Positions 7,642 through 14,591 of a DNA stretch of 14,761 nt are shown here, one piece after another. This DNA comes from Bacilli bacterium (GTDB lineage Bacteria; Bacillota_I; Bacilli_A; Izemoplasmatales; Hujiaoplasmataceae). The stretch lies in contig JAGYMP010000263.1 of the NCBI GenBank assembly GCA_018400565.1, forward strand, positions 1 to 14,761, in the 5' to 3' direction. Numbering within the stretch: the stretch's first letter is position 1; each line of letters begins with the position of its first letter. A program made the translations under genes and the position numbers. The notes under the pieces are model-generated. The model did not search any database. It saw only the letters and a list, made by a program, of their open reading frames with translations, and was not told the origin of the DNA.

Positions 7642-7708
7642 ATACAGTGTTATTTATGATCAAGTGTCATTTCTTTCCTAAAAAATAACGTTATTGAATC
7701 ATTCATAA

Positions 7709-7737
7709 TTGCTTTTTTCAATGTTTTTTGATACAAT
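7709..7737 (+). promoter_or_regulatory. rpsT promoter
   Basis: TTGCTT (7709-7714), an exact 17-bp spacer and TACAAT (7732-7737). Transcription would begin about 7744, giving a short leader of roughly 24 nt that contains GGAGGTG (7756-7762), six bases before the ATG. Confidence 0.8.
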
Positions 7738-7767
7738 AAGAACGCTTATGTAAACGGAGGTGAAACC

Positions 7768-8031
7768 ATGGCCAATATCAAATCCCAGATCAAACGAAAC
7801 ATTACAAACGAAAAACGCAGAATGATGAATGCATCATTCCGGACGCGCCTCAAATCCGCCATAAAAACCGTGGAGAACGCCGTTGAAACCAACGATGCGG
7901 ACAAAGCAAAAGATGCTCTCCAACGGGCCTACAAAATGATTGACCGGGCCGTCGGCAAAGGACTCTATCATAAAAACAAAGCCGCAAGAAAAAAATCCCG
8001 GCTCTCCAAAAAAGTAAATGACATCGTTTAA
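7768..8031 (+). CDS. rpsT: 30S ribosomal protein S20
   Basis: 87 aa, normal size for S20, a primary 16S rRNA-binding protein of the small subunit. The N-terminus MANIKSQIKRNITNEKRRMMN and the lysine/arginine-rich helices ending HKNKAARKKSRLSKKV are characteristic. The ATG at 7768 has a strong GGAGGTG ribosome binding site. The gene faces holA, as is common in Bacillota. Its stop codon (8029-8031) runs directly into the A-tract of the terminator that the insertion sequence has split, so its transcript now continues into the element until the hairpin at 8073-8116. Confidence 0.97.
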   Translation: MANIKSQIKRNITNEKRRMMNASFRTRLKSAIKTVENAVETNDADKAKDALQRAYKMIDRAVGKGLYHKNKAARKKSRLSKKVNDIV

Positions 8032-8048
8032 AAAAAGCCGAAAATTCG
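8031..8048. terminator. Left half of the split rpsT/holA terminator, including left target duplication
   Basis: The A-tract and GCCGAAAATTCG are the ascending arm and loop of a hairpin whose remainder, GGC plus the T-tract, is at 9785-9796. Joining 8031-8048 to 9786-9796 restores GCCGAAAATTCGGC flanked by A and T tracts, a textbook bidirectional terminator. In its present form the left half lacks a T-tract and cannot terminate rpsT. Confidence 0.9.
8039..8048. repeat. Target-site duplication, left copy (10 bp)
   Basis: CGAAAATTCG at 8039-8048 is repeated exactly at 9776-9785. The match stops at both sides (C before the left copy, T before the right copy; A after the left, G after the right), so the repeat is exactly 10 bp. 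The duplicated bases are the loop and upper stem of the terminator. Confidence 0.92.
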
Positions 8049-8062
8049 ACGGCACTGAAAAA
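8049..8062. repeat. IS terminal inverted repeat, left end
   Basis: ACGGCACTGAAAAA, the exact reverse complement of the right end at 9762-9775. Confidence 0.92.
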
Positions 8063-8072
8063 ATAAGGTAAT

Positions 8073-8116
8073 AAAAAAGAGATAAAAATTCAATTAAGAA
8101 TTTTATCTCTTTTTTT
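8073..8116. terminator. Bidirectional terminator inside the left IS end
   Basis: AAAAAAGAGATAAAA (8073-8087) pairs with TTTTATCTCTTTTTT (8101-8115). Three further pairs (TTC/GAA) follow after a one-base bulge, with loop AATTAA. It is symmetric with A- and T-tracts, so it can end the transposase mRNA from the right (stop codon at 8153) and also catch rpsT readthrough from the left. Confidence 0.85.
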
Positions 8117-8152
8117 ATGTTTTTTAGTTAAACCGAATAAAAGCAAAGTATA

Positions 8153-9625
8153 TTACTTGATTAATTTCAAGATTCTTTTGATATTGACCACGAAAATTGT
8201 GGTCGCAGCTTGAAGATTCATACCTGAAATACCATGCGAATCAGCATAGCCATACGCATGGGCGTTTTTGAGTTCTGAATTTTTAGCCTCTATTTTATAT
8301 CTATCTTTTACTTTCAACTTAAAGACTTCAGTTTCCTGAAATCTCATATGTTCACTATGTGTATTTGACTTTATAGACACAGAATAACTTTTAGAGTTAG
8401 CCCCTTCTTTATAGCACTTTCCTTTTAGAGGGCAAATCTTACATTTTTCGATATCAAAATGGTAAGTTTCAACCATGGTTTCACCTTTGGTTTTATGCTT
8501 TTTCTTGCCCGAAACTATCTTTCTAATTGCCATATGACCCTCAGGACAAATATACATGCCAGCATCTTTATTGTAATAGAATCCTTCAACTTTACGTTTG
8601 TTTCCTTCCGAAACAGTACGACTCAATCTTGAATATAGTTTGAAATTGTCATCTTCATTCGCTAACTCAATATTATCCTTTTCTGAATAAGCTTTATCGC
8701 CAATGACCGCTTCAACTTCCATGCCGGCCTCTCTTGATTTATTCACCAATTCTTTTAACGCTTTCCCATCATGTTTTTCACCTGATGTAACTCTCGCCGC
8801 TGTGATGATTCTTTCATCACTCATCGCAATATGCGTCTTATAGCCAAAGAAATGTGTGTCGGCGTTTTTATGGCCTACTTTAGCATCTTCATCTTTAGAT
8901 AATTCTAATTCATGTATATGATCATCAATGATTTCATCTAAGTAATCGACACCTTCTTTTATATGTCCATAGAACATCAATCGTTCATCTTTCCGTAAAG
9001 TATCACAAAGTTTTTTCGTATATTTTATTTCTGAATCTAGTAATCCCTTGGTTCTATTAGTAGGTTTTTTAGGCATTTTGTATTTATATGATTCATCTAT
9101 TTTATAGACATCTTTTCGTAAGTTCTTTGATAATTCCTGTAATCTTTGTCGAGGTGGTTTTTGATTGTATCTGGCATTGGTATGTGTCGAATCAACAATG
9201 ATTGTTTTACTATTTAGAAGACCGTTTTCTTTCGCTATCTTAACTGTTTTTCCAATTAACAATTCTAATATATTTGTATCTTTTAATCTTTGTCTTCTAA
9301 ACTTAGTTAATGATGTAGAATCAATAACTGGATCTTCAGGATTTAATCCAAGAAAATATTTATAAGCCATATCTGTAAAGGCGCGCTTGACAAGTCCTTT
9401 ATCACTTACAGGATATAAGACTTTCAATAGCAAGTACTTAAACATCATGATTGGATTCACTGCGCTTCTACCCATTGTGGCACTGTATTTATCTTTAAGC
9501 TCATCATAGACAAACTCAAAATCAATGAGTTCATTGATTTGTCTCAACTCATTATCACTTGGCACTAAAATATCATAAAGCGAAGCATATTCACTTAATC
9601 TCATTTGTGTTTGTGATTTTAACAT
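8153..9625 (-). CDS. IS1182-family DDE transposase
   Basis: 490 aa from the ATG at 9625. It would catalyse cut-and-paste or copy movement of the element through a DDE active site. The N-terminal 110 residues (SEYASLYDILVPSDNELRQIN, then MFKYLLLKVLYPVSD and DSTSLTKFRRQRL) form the DUF772-type helical DNA-binding region. The catalytic core shows IIVDSTHTNARY (Asp145), VIGDKAYSE (Asp310) and YKIEAKNSELKNAHAYG (probably Glu446). Between the second and third acidic residues is a cysteine-rich insert (CPEGH at 360-364; CKICPLKGKC at 395-404) typical of the IS1182 group. ATG 9625 is chosen because AGGCGGTGG lies a few bases upstream and just downstream of the promoter; an in-frame start at 9688 would lie upstream of the -10 box. 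No frameshift or internal stop. Confidence 0.95.
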   Translation of the reverse strand: MLKSQTQMRLSEYASLYDILVPSDNELRQINELIDFEFVYDELKDKYSATMGRSAVNPIMMFKYLLLKVLYPVSDKGLVKRAFTDMAYKYFLGLNPEDPVIDSTSLTKFRRQRLKDTNILELLIGKTVKIAKENGLLNSKTIIVDSTHTNARYNQKPPRQRLQELSKNLRKDVYKIDESYKYKMPKKPTNRTKGLLDSEIKYTKKLCDTLRKDERLMFYGHIKEGVDYLDEIIDDHIHELELSKDEDAKVGHKNADTHFFGYKTHIAMSDERIITAARVTSGEKHDGKALKELVNKSREAGMEVEAVIGDKAYSEKDNIELANEDDNFKLYSRLSRTVSEGNKRKVEGFYYNKDAGMYICPEGHMAIRKIVSGKKKHKTKGETMVETYHFDIEKCKICPLKGKCYKEGANSKSYSVSIKSNTHSEHMRFQETEVFKLKVKDRYKIEAKNSELKNAHAYGYADSHGISGMNLQAATTIFVVNIKRILKLIK

Positions 9626-9646
9626 TGTACCACCGCCTACCCTTAT

Positions 9647-9655
9647 ATTATACCA
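9647..9655 (-). promoter_or_regulatory. Transposase promoter (extended -10)
   Basis: On the - strand TGGTATAAT is a perfect extended -10 element; no convincing -35 is seen at 17 bp. The expected start site near 9640 leaves a leader of about 15 nt containing the ribosome binding site. Confidence 0.7.
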
Positions 9656-9736
9656 TAAAAAACCACTCTTATGGCTATATCTAGGCAATATATGTATTAT
9701 TATATCAAGTTTTATTTTACTTCATTAATTCATATT

Positions 9737-9766
9737 AAAAAGCCTATGATTTCTCATAGACTTTTT
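9737..9766. terminator. Terminator-like hairpin inside the right IS end, facing holA
   Basis: AAAAAG (9737-9742) pairs with CTTTTT (9761-9766) and CTATGA (9744-9749) with TCATAG (9754-9759), with one C/A mismatch. On the - strand the loop is GAAA, a GNRA tetraloop, and the descending arm ends in CTTTTT. Its outer arm is part of the right terminal inverted repeat. It lies upstream of the transposase promoter and in the path of holA transcription. Confidence 0.7.
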
Positions 9767-9775
9767 CAGTGCCGT
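9762..9775. repeat. IS terminal inverted repeat, right end
   Basis: TTTTTCAGTGCCGT, the exact reverse complement of 8049-8062. Confidence 0.92.
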
Positions 9776-9785
9776 CGAAAATTCG
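9776..9785. repeat. Target-site duplication, right copy (10 bp)
   Basis: CGAAAATTCG, identical to 8039-8048. Confidence 0.92.
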
Positions 9786-9796
9786 GCTTTTTTTTT
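9776..9796. terminator. Right half of the split rpsT/holA terminator
   Basis: CGAAAATTCGGC followed by nine T. Read from holA on the - strand, the A-tract and ascending arm remain but the descending arm now leads into IS sequence (CGACGGCACTG) with no T-tract directly after it, so the original holA terminator is broken. Confidence 0.88.
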
Positions 9797-9798
9797 GC

Positions 9799-10770
9799 TT
9801 ATACACTTTTTAACAAAAACATCTCAAGGCCGAGTTGTTTATCCATTTTCCCGCTTTTGATCGCATAATCCAACTGAGACAATCCTCCCAGAAAACGATC
9901 GAGCTGGGTCTTTGTCACATCACGCGCATTTTTAACCATGTAATAAGCCCTTCCCTTGGAGACTTTAAAATGTTTTTGGATATCCTTTTGTGTGCGTCCG
10001 AGCCGTAAAAGCTCTTGTGTGTAAAGGATTTCCTGAAATTTTCGAACCAAGACACCAATCATCCACATCGGATCCGTGTTGATTTGCAATAAATCTTCAT
10101 ACACTCTCAAAAGGGCGTTTCTATCTTTTGCCAACAATGCGTTGGTCAATTCAAAGATATTGTCATCGATATCCCTGATCGTTATTGCACGCACATCATC
10201 GATCGTGATATGCTTATCTTCGTTATCTTTATACATCATCAGTTTATTCAATTCATTGTACATCATCAGATTGCTTTTTTTCGTGCGTCCGATAAACATC
10301 TGCAGCGCGTTCGCCGCAATCGTGAATCCTTCTTTTTCAAGTGATTGCCGCACATCGTCGAACATCGTCTTTTGCTTGCCGGTTCCGAAATGGAAACTTT
10401 TCCCCTGATCGAGCAACTTTTTGACCAAAGGAGCGTTTTGATCCAACTTGTCATAAGGACAGCGAACGATCAATAACGTGGTCGGGTTGGGATGATTCCA
10501 ATAATCTTCAAGCATCCCCAGGGCATGATCGATCTCCTGGTCCGGCTTTTTTCCGGCAACGAACATGGCGTTGTCTATGATAACCGCTTTTTGATCGGAT
10601 AAAAACGGGATTGTCATCGCCGATTCGACAGCTGACTGCACAGGGGTGTCATTCATGTCAAACATTTCTGTGTCTTCTGTGGATATATCGGCTGAACGAA
10701 GAATGGCCACTGTCTTTTCCTTGATGGCATGCCGATTAGACCCATAAAGCAGATAACGATTGTCTTCCAT
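9799..10770 (-). CDS. holA: DNA polymerase III delta subunit (clamp-loader wrench)
   Basis: 323 aa from the ATG at 10770. HolA is the subunit of the clamp loader that opens the beta sliding clamp during chromosome replication. The N-terminal MEDNRYLLYGSNRHAIKEKTVAIL, the central VVIDNAMFV/LLIVRCPYDKLD strands, the helical FIGRTKKSNLMMYNELNKLMMY region and the C-terminal LGGLSQLDYAIKSGKMDKQLGLEMFLL match the family throughout. An in-frame GTG at 10782 is possible, but GTGGTGA 5 nt before ATG 10770 favours the shorter form. It has its own candidate promoter after comEC, and its 3' terminator is interrupted by the insertion sequence. Confidence 0.93.
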   Translation of the reverse strand: MEDNRYLLYGSNRHAIKEKTVAILRSADISTEDTEMFDMNDTPVQSAVESAMTIPFLSDQKAVIIDNAMFVAGKKPDQEIDHALGMLEDYWNHPNPTTLLIVRCPYDKLDQNAPLVKKLLDQGKSFHFGTGKQKTMFDDVRQSLEKEGFTIAANALQMFIGRTKKSNLMMYNELNKLMMYKDNEDKHITIDDVRAITIRDIDDNIFELTNALLAKDRNALLRVYEDLLQINTDPMWMIGVLVRKFQEILYTQELLRLGRTQKDIQKHFKVSKGRAYYMVKNARDVTKTQLDRFLGGLSQLDYAIKSGKMDKQLGLEMFLLKSV

Positions 10771-10790
10771 TGATATCACCACTCACATTA

Positions 10791-10799
10791 ATTATACCA
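10791..10799 (-). promoter_or_regulatory. holA promoter (extended -10)
   Basis: TGGTATAAT on the - strand in the 45-bp gap between comEC and holA, about 20 bp before the holA start. The -35 region is weak. It would let an essential replication gene be expressed independently of the competence genes upstream. Confidence 0.6.
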
Positions 10800-10815
10800 T
10801 GGACCATCCGCTTTA

Positions 10816-12957
10816 TCATGGAATTTTAAATTTCCAAAGACAGCTTTTTTCACGCATCGTCCGTTTTAAGTTCCAATCCAACCAACCAAGATAATAAACC
10901 ATGACCGACCCATCTTCATCCGTCCGGCTGACCCGGGCGACACGACTTAACCGGCGCATGACATCGTCATCTGGCATACCATAACGGTTGTTTTTTCCTA
11001 AAGACACAATCGCATAGGAAGGATCGATCGCTTGCAAAAACGCATTGCTTGTGGACGAAGCGCTCCCATGATGGGCAACCTTCAACACATCCACGTCTAA
11101 CCTGCCTTTATTTAAAATCAGTGTTTCCGCAGCTGCTTCGATGTCGGATGCGAACAACCAGTTTTCCGAACCGATTCTTCCGTACAGGACAAGTGAATTG
11201 TTGTTTTCGTTATCGCTTTTCATGTCGCCGTGAACCACCAAAAACCGAAGATCACCACATGTAAGCACATCCCCCTCTTCCAACACCGTGCCGGGATATG
11301 TGCTTTTTTTGTTGGTGAACACCTGATCGACGGTCATCTGTCCCATCAAGTCAGACGTTTCACCTGTGTGATCGGCATGATCATGCGTCAACACAAGCGC
11401 ATGTAAACGAGATATCTTCTCTTTGGAAAAAAATGTCAAAAGAGCATCATAATCATCGTCTTTTCCTGTGTCGATCAGCATCGCGCACGCATCACTTTCG
11501 ATAAAAATCGCATCACCCTGGTTGACATCAAACACAATGACACGTGTGCCGATGATCATTCTCGGCATCGATGATAGCATGGCGATGACCACCAACAAGA
11601 CTCCCATCCTTTTAAACATGGTCGCACATGTGCGAATACGCATCATCATCAACAAAAACACTAACCAATACATGCATTTAACCCATGGTTTTGACAACAT
11701 GACAGGCACACTGAAACTCATCATCTTCAAAGATTGGACGGCATATAAAAAGACATCGGTCAAACCTTCATAAACCGGGGAAAGCATCGGAGCCAACAAC
11801 ACGATGTATGTGCCCGGCAACAACACACATGACAAAAACGGGGTAAACACCATATTCGCAAGGATAAACCCCATGTTGAGGGCATCATCCGATGCGCTTA
11901 GAATTGGCAGAGCCGCAGCTGTGGCAAGCACGGATAGACCGACGATCCTCGTCAACATATCTTTTTCTTCAAACAAACGCTTCGACAACAAAATCACAAT
12001 CACGACAAGAAAAGAAAGTTGAAACCCGATCATGTGCAACTGAAAGGGGTTATACAATAAAAACAGAAGATATGTGAACACGGTGACATCAAGTTTGGAA
12101 AACGCCATGTGTTTTTGTTTTAAAACAAAGACACCGGTATAAAGAAGGATCGCTCGCATCATCGTGATTCTAAATCCCGTCAGCCATGCATAGACAATCA
12201 AAAAAATAAGCGTCAGCTTCATGACACGGTCTTCACGCAGACGCAAATGCCTGAGAATACCTTTTAAAAACAAAACGATCAAACCGACATGCATACCCGA
12301 AAGCGCAAACAAATGGGCCACATTCAATTCGCGGAGGACATCATTCGTCTCATCTGAGAATTCATTTTCACCGAAAACAAGTGCCTTTATAAATTGCTCC
12401 GTCTCACCATCATATATCTTCCCGATATAAGACAACACGTTATGACGCCACAACCGAAGATCATGGTGTTTGTTTAATACGGTGATCGATTCCGCGTAAA
12501 TCGATGCTGTGATATTTTTTGCCAGAAGATATTTTTCATAATCAAAGACATGCGGAATCTCTTTTGCGTCGGGCTTGTAAACATTCCCCTCGATGAGAAC
12601 TTCCCACCCCGGCTCAACGGTGAACGGTTGATCACCGTATACGAAAAACGACTGATTCTCATCGGTCTTCATTGTCAATTTATCATCACTCACCCCGGTG
12701 ATGATGCCCCTCATAGGCATATCCACAGGTCGGCTTACATGATCGTTGATCATGCCGATGCGGATGATAATCATTAAGAGGACAATAAAACCGAGCGCCA
12801 ACAAAAACGGACGCTTGATCAACACATACATGCTTTCACAGACGAACAAGGCCATGACAACAGGTGCATATGGTGAGAAAAGCGCCAAGGTGATCCATAA
12901 AGCGACATGAATGTAATACCCGCCCTCAGACAGTAAGGTATGCTTTAAGCTGTTCAT
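10816..12957 (-). CDS. comEC: ComEC DNA-uptake channel / competence protein
   Basis: 713 aa with the full three-part ComEC architecture: an N-terminal DUF4131 region with two or three membrane helices and a soluble beta domain (about 20-160), the polytopic Competence domain (about 190-470, with HLFALSGMHVGL at 215-226), and a C-terminal metallo-beta-lactamase domain (about 472-690) with LTHDHADH (523-530), IDTG (495-498), FASDIE (602-607) and VAHHGS (627-632). It forms the channel that passes single-stranded DNA across the membrane; the lactamase-like domain is thought to be the nuclease degrading the other strand. The metal ligands appear intact. The start is uncertain: ATG 12957 lies inside comEA without a good ribosome binding site, a TTG exists at 12981, and GAGGGCGGG is followed by an in-frame ATT at 12912. 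Overlap with comEA implies coupled translation. Confidence 0.93.
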   Translation of the reverse strand: MNSLKHTLLSEGGYYIHVALWITLALFSPYAPVVMALFVCESMYVLIKRPFLLALGFIVLLMIIIRIGMINDHVSRPVDMPMRGIITGVSDDKLTMKTDENQSFFVYGDQPFTVEPGWEVLIEGNVYKPDAKEIPHVFDYEKYLLAKNITASIYAESITVLNKHHDLRLWRHNVLSYIGKIYDGETEQFIKALVFGENEFSDETNDVLRELNVAHLFALSGMHVGLIVLFLKGILRHLRLREDRVMKLTLIFLIVYAWLTGFRITMMRAILLYTGVFVLKQKHMAFSKLDVTVFTYLLFLLYNPFQLHMIGFQLSFLVVIVILLSKRLFEEKDMLTRIVGLSVLATAAALPILSASDDALNMGFILANMVFTPFLSCVLLPGTYIVLLAPMLSPVYEGLTDVFLYAVQSLKMMSFSVPVMLSKPWVKCMYWLVFLLMMMRIRTCATMFKRMGVLLVVIAMLSSMPRMIIGTRVIVFDVNQGDAIFIESDACAMLIDTGKDDDYDALLTFFSKEKISRLHALVLTHDHADHTGETSDLMGQMTVDQVFTNKKSTYPGTVLEEGDVLTCGDLRFLVVHGDMKSDNENNNSLVLYGRIGSENWLFASDIEAAAETLILNKGRLDVDVLKVAHHGSASSTSNAFLQAIDPSYAIVSLGKNNRYGMPDDDVMRRLSRVARVSRTDEDGSVMVYYLGWLDWNLKRTMREKSCLWKFKIP

Positions 12958-13864
12958 AGGTCGCAAAGCCGATGCCGTCAATTAACATAATGTCTTCAAC
13001 CGATGTGAATGGCCTGATCGTTTCACGGAAAGTGATAATCCGTCTTGCGATGGTATCCCCGATGCCGGGCAACGTCATCAACAAATCTTTGTCCGCTTCA
13101 TTTAAATTGATCTTCCCGGGGTATTTTCCTTCCTCATAAGGGACATCGATGATCATGCCGTCAGTGACAGGCGCGGTTAAATCAAGCCCGAACGGATCGG
13201 CTCCATCCGCAAGACCGACCGTGACGAGAACTTCCACGATTGTCGCATTCTCACTGACTTCATAAGAGCCCGGGGAGATCACGGCTCCTTTGACCTCAAC
13301 CTCCAACAACTCGGTTTCATCTTCAGTTACTGCCGGTATGGTTATCTTCTGGCCATCAACCAAAAAAGCGGCGAGATTGACCGTGCTCCGATCGGCAATT
13401 TCCGTCATCCCGCCGGCTTTGTCAAGCACATCATAGACCCGTGCGTCTCCCGGCATTTCATAAATGCCCGGCGAATAAACTTCACCGGTGATCTCTATCC
13501 AGATGGTCTCTCCGGTTTCATTACTTATTAAGAACGGGACCTCGATCATTTCATTTGTTTCTAATTGTCTTGCCAGATTTATGTCTTCTGTGTCGGCTTC
13601 CGCCAAAAACCCGCCCGCTTCATCAATGGCATCAATCAAGATGATTGGACCCTCAAAGACATAAACGCCGGGGTTTTTGACGGCACCGCTCACATACACA
13701 TAACAGGATGTGATGTCTGTGGAAGAGACAGACGGTGTACGCCACGTCGTCAATACTTCCACTGAATCCCCGCCCGCACCATCGCTTGGTTTCGTTAGCC
13801 AAAACCCCGCAATGGCAATGAAGACAAACAAAAAACCGACAGATCGTTTGAGTTTGTGTGACAT
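12926..13864 (-). CDS. comEA: ComEA-like DNA receptor with three SLBB-like repeats
   Basis: 312 aa, clearly longer than the roughly 200 aa of standard Gram-positive ComEA. One N-terminal membrane anchor (about 8-24) would hold it outside the membrane as the DNA-binding receptor of transformation. Three related beta-grasp SLBB-like repeats follow at about 54-112, 121-178 and 187-243. Each has the pattern V.G.V..PG.Y followed by a helix with AGG or VGL, a xxDxxxxNLA-like segment and a closing I.VP strand. The C-terminus (250-312) has the two helix-hairpin-helix motifs, KINLNEADKDLLMTLPGIGDTIARRII and DIMLIDGIGFATYEQL, that bind DNA. The ATG at 13864 has GAGGTGG upstream. It sits 31 nt after the methyltransferase gene and overlaps comEC. 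Confidence 0.92.
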   Translation of the reverse strand: MSHKLKRSVGFLFVFIAIAGFWLTKPSDGAGGDSVEVLTTWRTPSVSSTDITSCYVYVSGAVKNPGVYVFEGPIILIDAIDEAGGFLAEADTEDINLARQLETNEMIEVPFLISNETGETIWIEITGEVYSPGIYEMPGDARVYDVLDKAGGMTEIADRSTVNLAAFLVDGQKITIPAVTEDETELLEVEVKGAVISPGSYEVSENATIVEVLVTVGLADGADPFGLDLTAPVTDGMIIDVPYEEGKYPGKINLNEADKDLLMTLPGIGDTIARRIITFRETIRPFTSVEDIMLIDGIGFATYEQLKAYLTV

Positions 13865-13895
13865 CTTTCCACCTCACTCAAATGATACGTCGGTC

Positions 13896-14591
13896 TTATT
13901 TAATTGCTTTTTCTTTTTCTGGTTTTTGACAAACAAAGATGGTGCGTTCCGGCAAAGCGACTTCTTCCAAAATGACAAAACCGACTGATTTGATGATTCT
14001 TCGGTATTCATCGGATTCATGTGTTTCTTCCTGAATCACGACGCGTTCGATCTCATCTCGCACATCAACATCGATCGTATGGATGATGCTGTGGGGTTTG
14101 TCGCCCTTATGGCTTTCCCAGTGAAAATTGTATTCATCGTCATCCTCGACATAGCCATCTAATGCGTCCACATATTCGGGACTCAACACATCAAAGATAA
14201 AGACACCGTTCGTTTTAAGCGATTTAAAAATGTTCGCAAATCCGAACATGACATCTTCCAGATCGGTCAGATGGTTGATGACATCCATCGAAGCGACGAT
14301 TGTATCGTATTCAATCGGAATCGGATCCAGCATGTCATAGATGCCTAATTCGAGATCGACATCTTCCTGTTCGGCCCGGTAATGGACGATCTGAAGCATA
14401 TCCATTGACAAATCCGTGGCCATGACATCAAACCCGCGTTTGGCGAATTCGATGGAGAGATTCCCGGTCCCGCAGCCGACATCAAGCAATAATCCTTTTG
14501 ATGTGTATTTATCGACCAAAGACAAATACCGTTCATAAACATCGGGATCGATGAACGAATCATAAAAGGTTGCGAGAATATCATAGCTCAT
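13896..14591 (-). CDS. Class I SAM-dependent methyltransferase, YqeM-like
   Basis: 231 aa. SAM-binding motif I is LLLDVGCGTGN (34-44), the acidic post-I residue lies in MATDLSMDML (Asp59), and motif IV-like VASMDVINHL follows. The remainder is a Rossmann-fold methyltransferase with an inserted beta segment. It directly follows rsfS with an ATGA overlap and precedes comEA, the same position as yqeM in the Bacillus subtilis yqeK-rsfS-yqeM-comE region. The substrate of this family is not established. The ribosome binding site GAGGGTG lies inside the end of rsfS. Confidence 0.88.
   Translation of the reverse strand: MSYDILATFYDSFIDPDVYERYLSLVDKYTSKGLLLDVGCGTGNLSIEFAKRGFDVMATDLSMDMLQIVHYRAEQEDVDLELGIYDMLDPIPIEYDTIVASMDVINHLTDLEDVMFGFANIFKSLKTNGVFIFDVLSPEYVDALDGYVEDDDEYNFHWESHKGDKPHSIIHTIDVDVRDEIERVVIQEETHESDEYRRIIKSVGFVILEEVALPERTIFVCQKPEKEKAIK

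Larger units (their letters stand above)
8049..9775 (-). mobile_element. Complete IS1182-like insertion sequence
   Basis: The 1,727-bp element is bounded by 14-bp perfect inverted repeats and a 10-bp direct repeat. It contains one intact transposase gene on the - strand with its own promoter, and a terminator-like hairpin 10-25 bp inside each end. It is visibly more AT-rich than the flanking host genes, consistent with horizontal arrival. The undamaged ends, duplication and reading frame suggest a recent and possibly active insertion. The family call rests on the transposase (DUF772-type N-terminus and DDE core with a cysteine-rich insert) and on insertion into a palindrome, which is known for IS1182 relatives. 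Confidence 0.92.

Noticed and set aside
7746..7761. Possible catabolite-responsive (cre) element ATGTAAACGG before rpsT
   Set aside because: Only the left half matches; it overlaps the rpsT ribosome binding site and such control of S20 is not expected.
9626..9688. Longer transposase start at 9688
   Set aside because: It would place the start codon upstream of the TGGTATAAT -10 box; ATG 9625 has a suitable ribosome binding site and fits family N-termini.
10816..12957. ComEC as a pseudogene or degraded competence gene
   Set aside because: The frame is uninterrupted, all three domains and the metal-binding motifs are present, and comEA beside it is intact.
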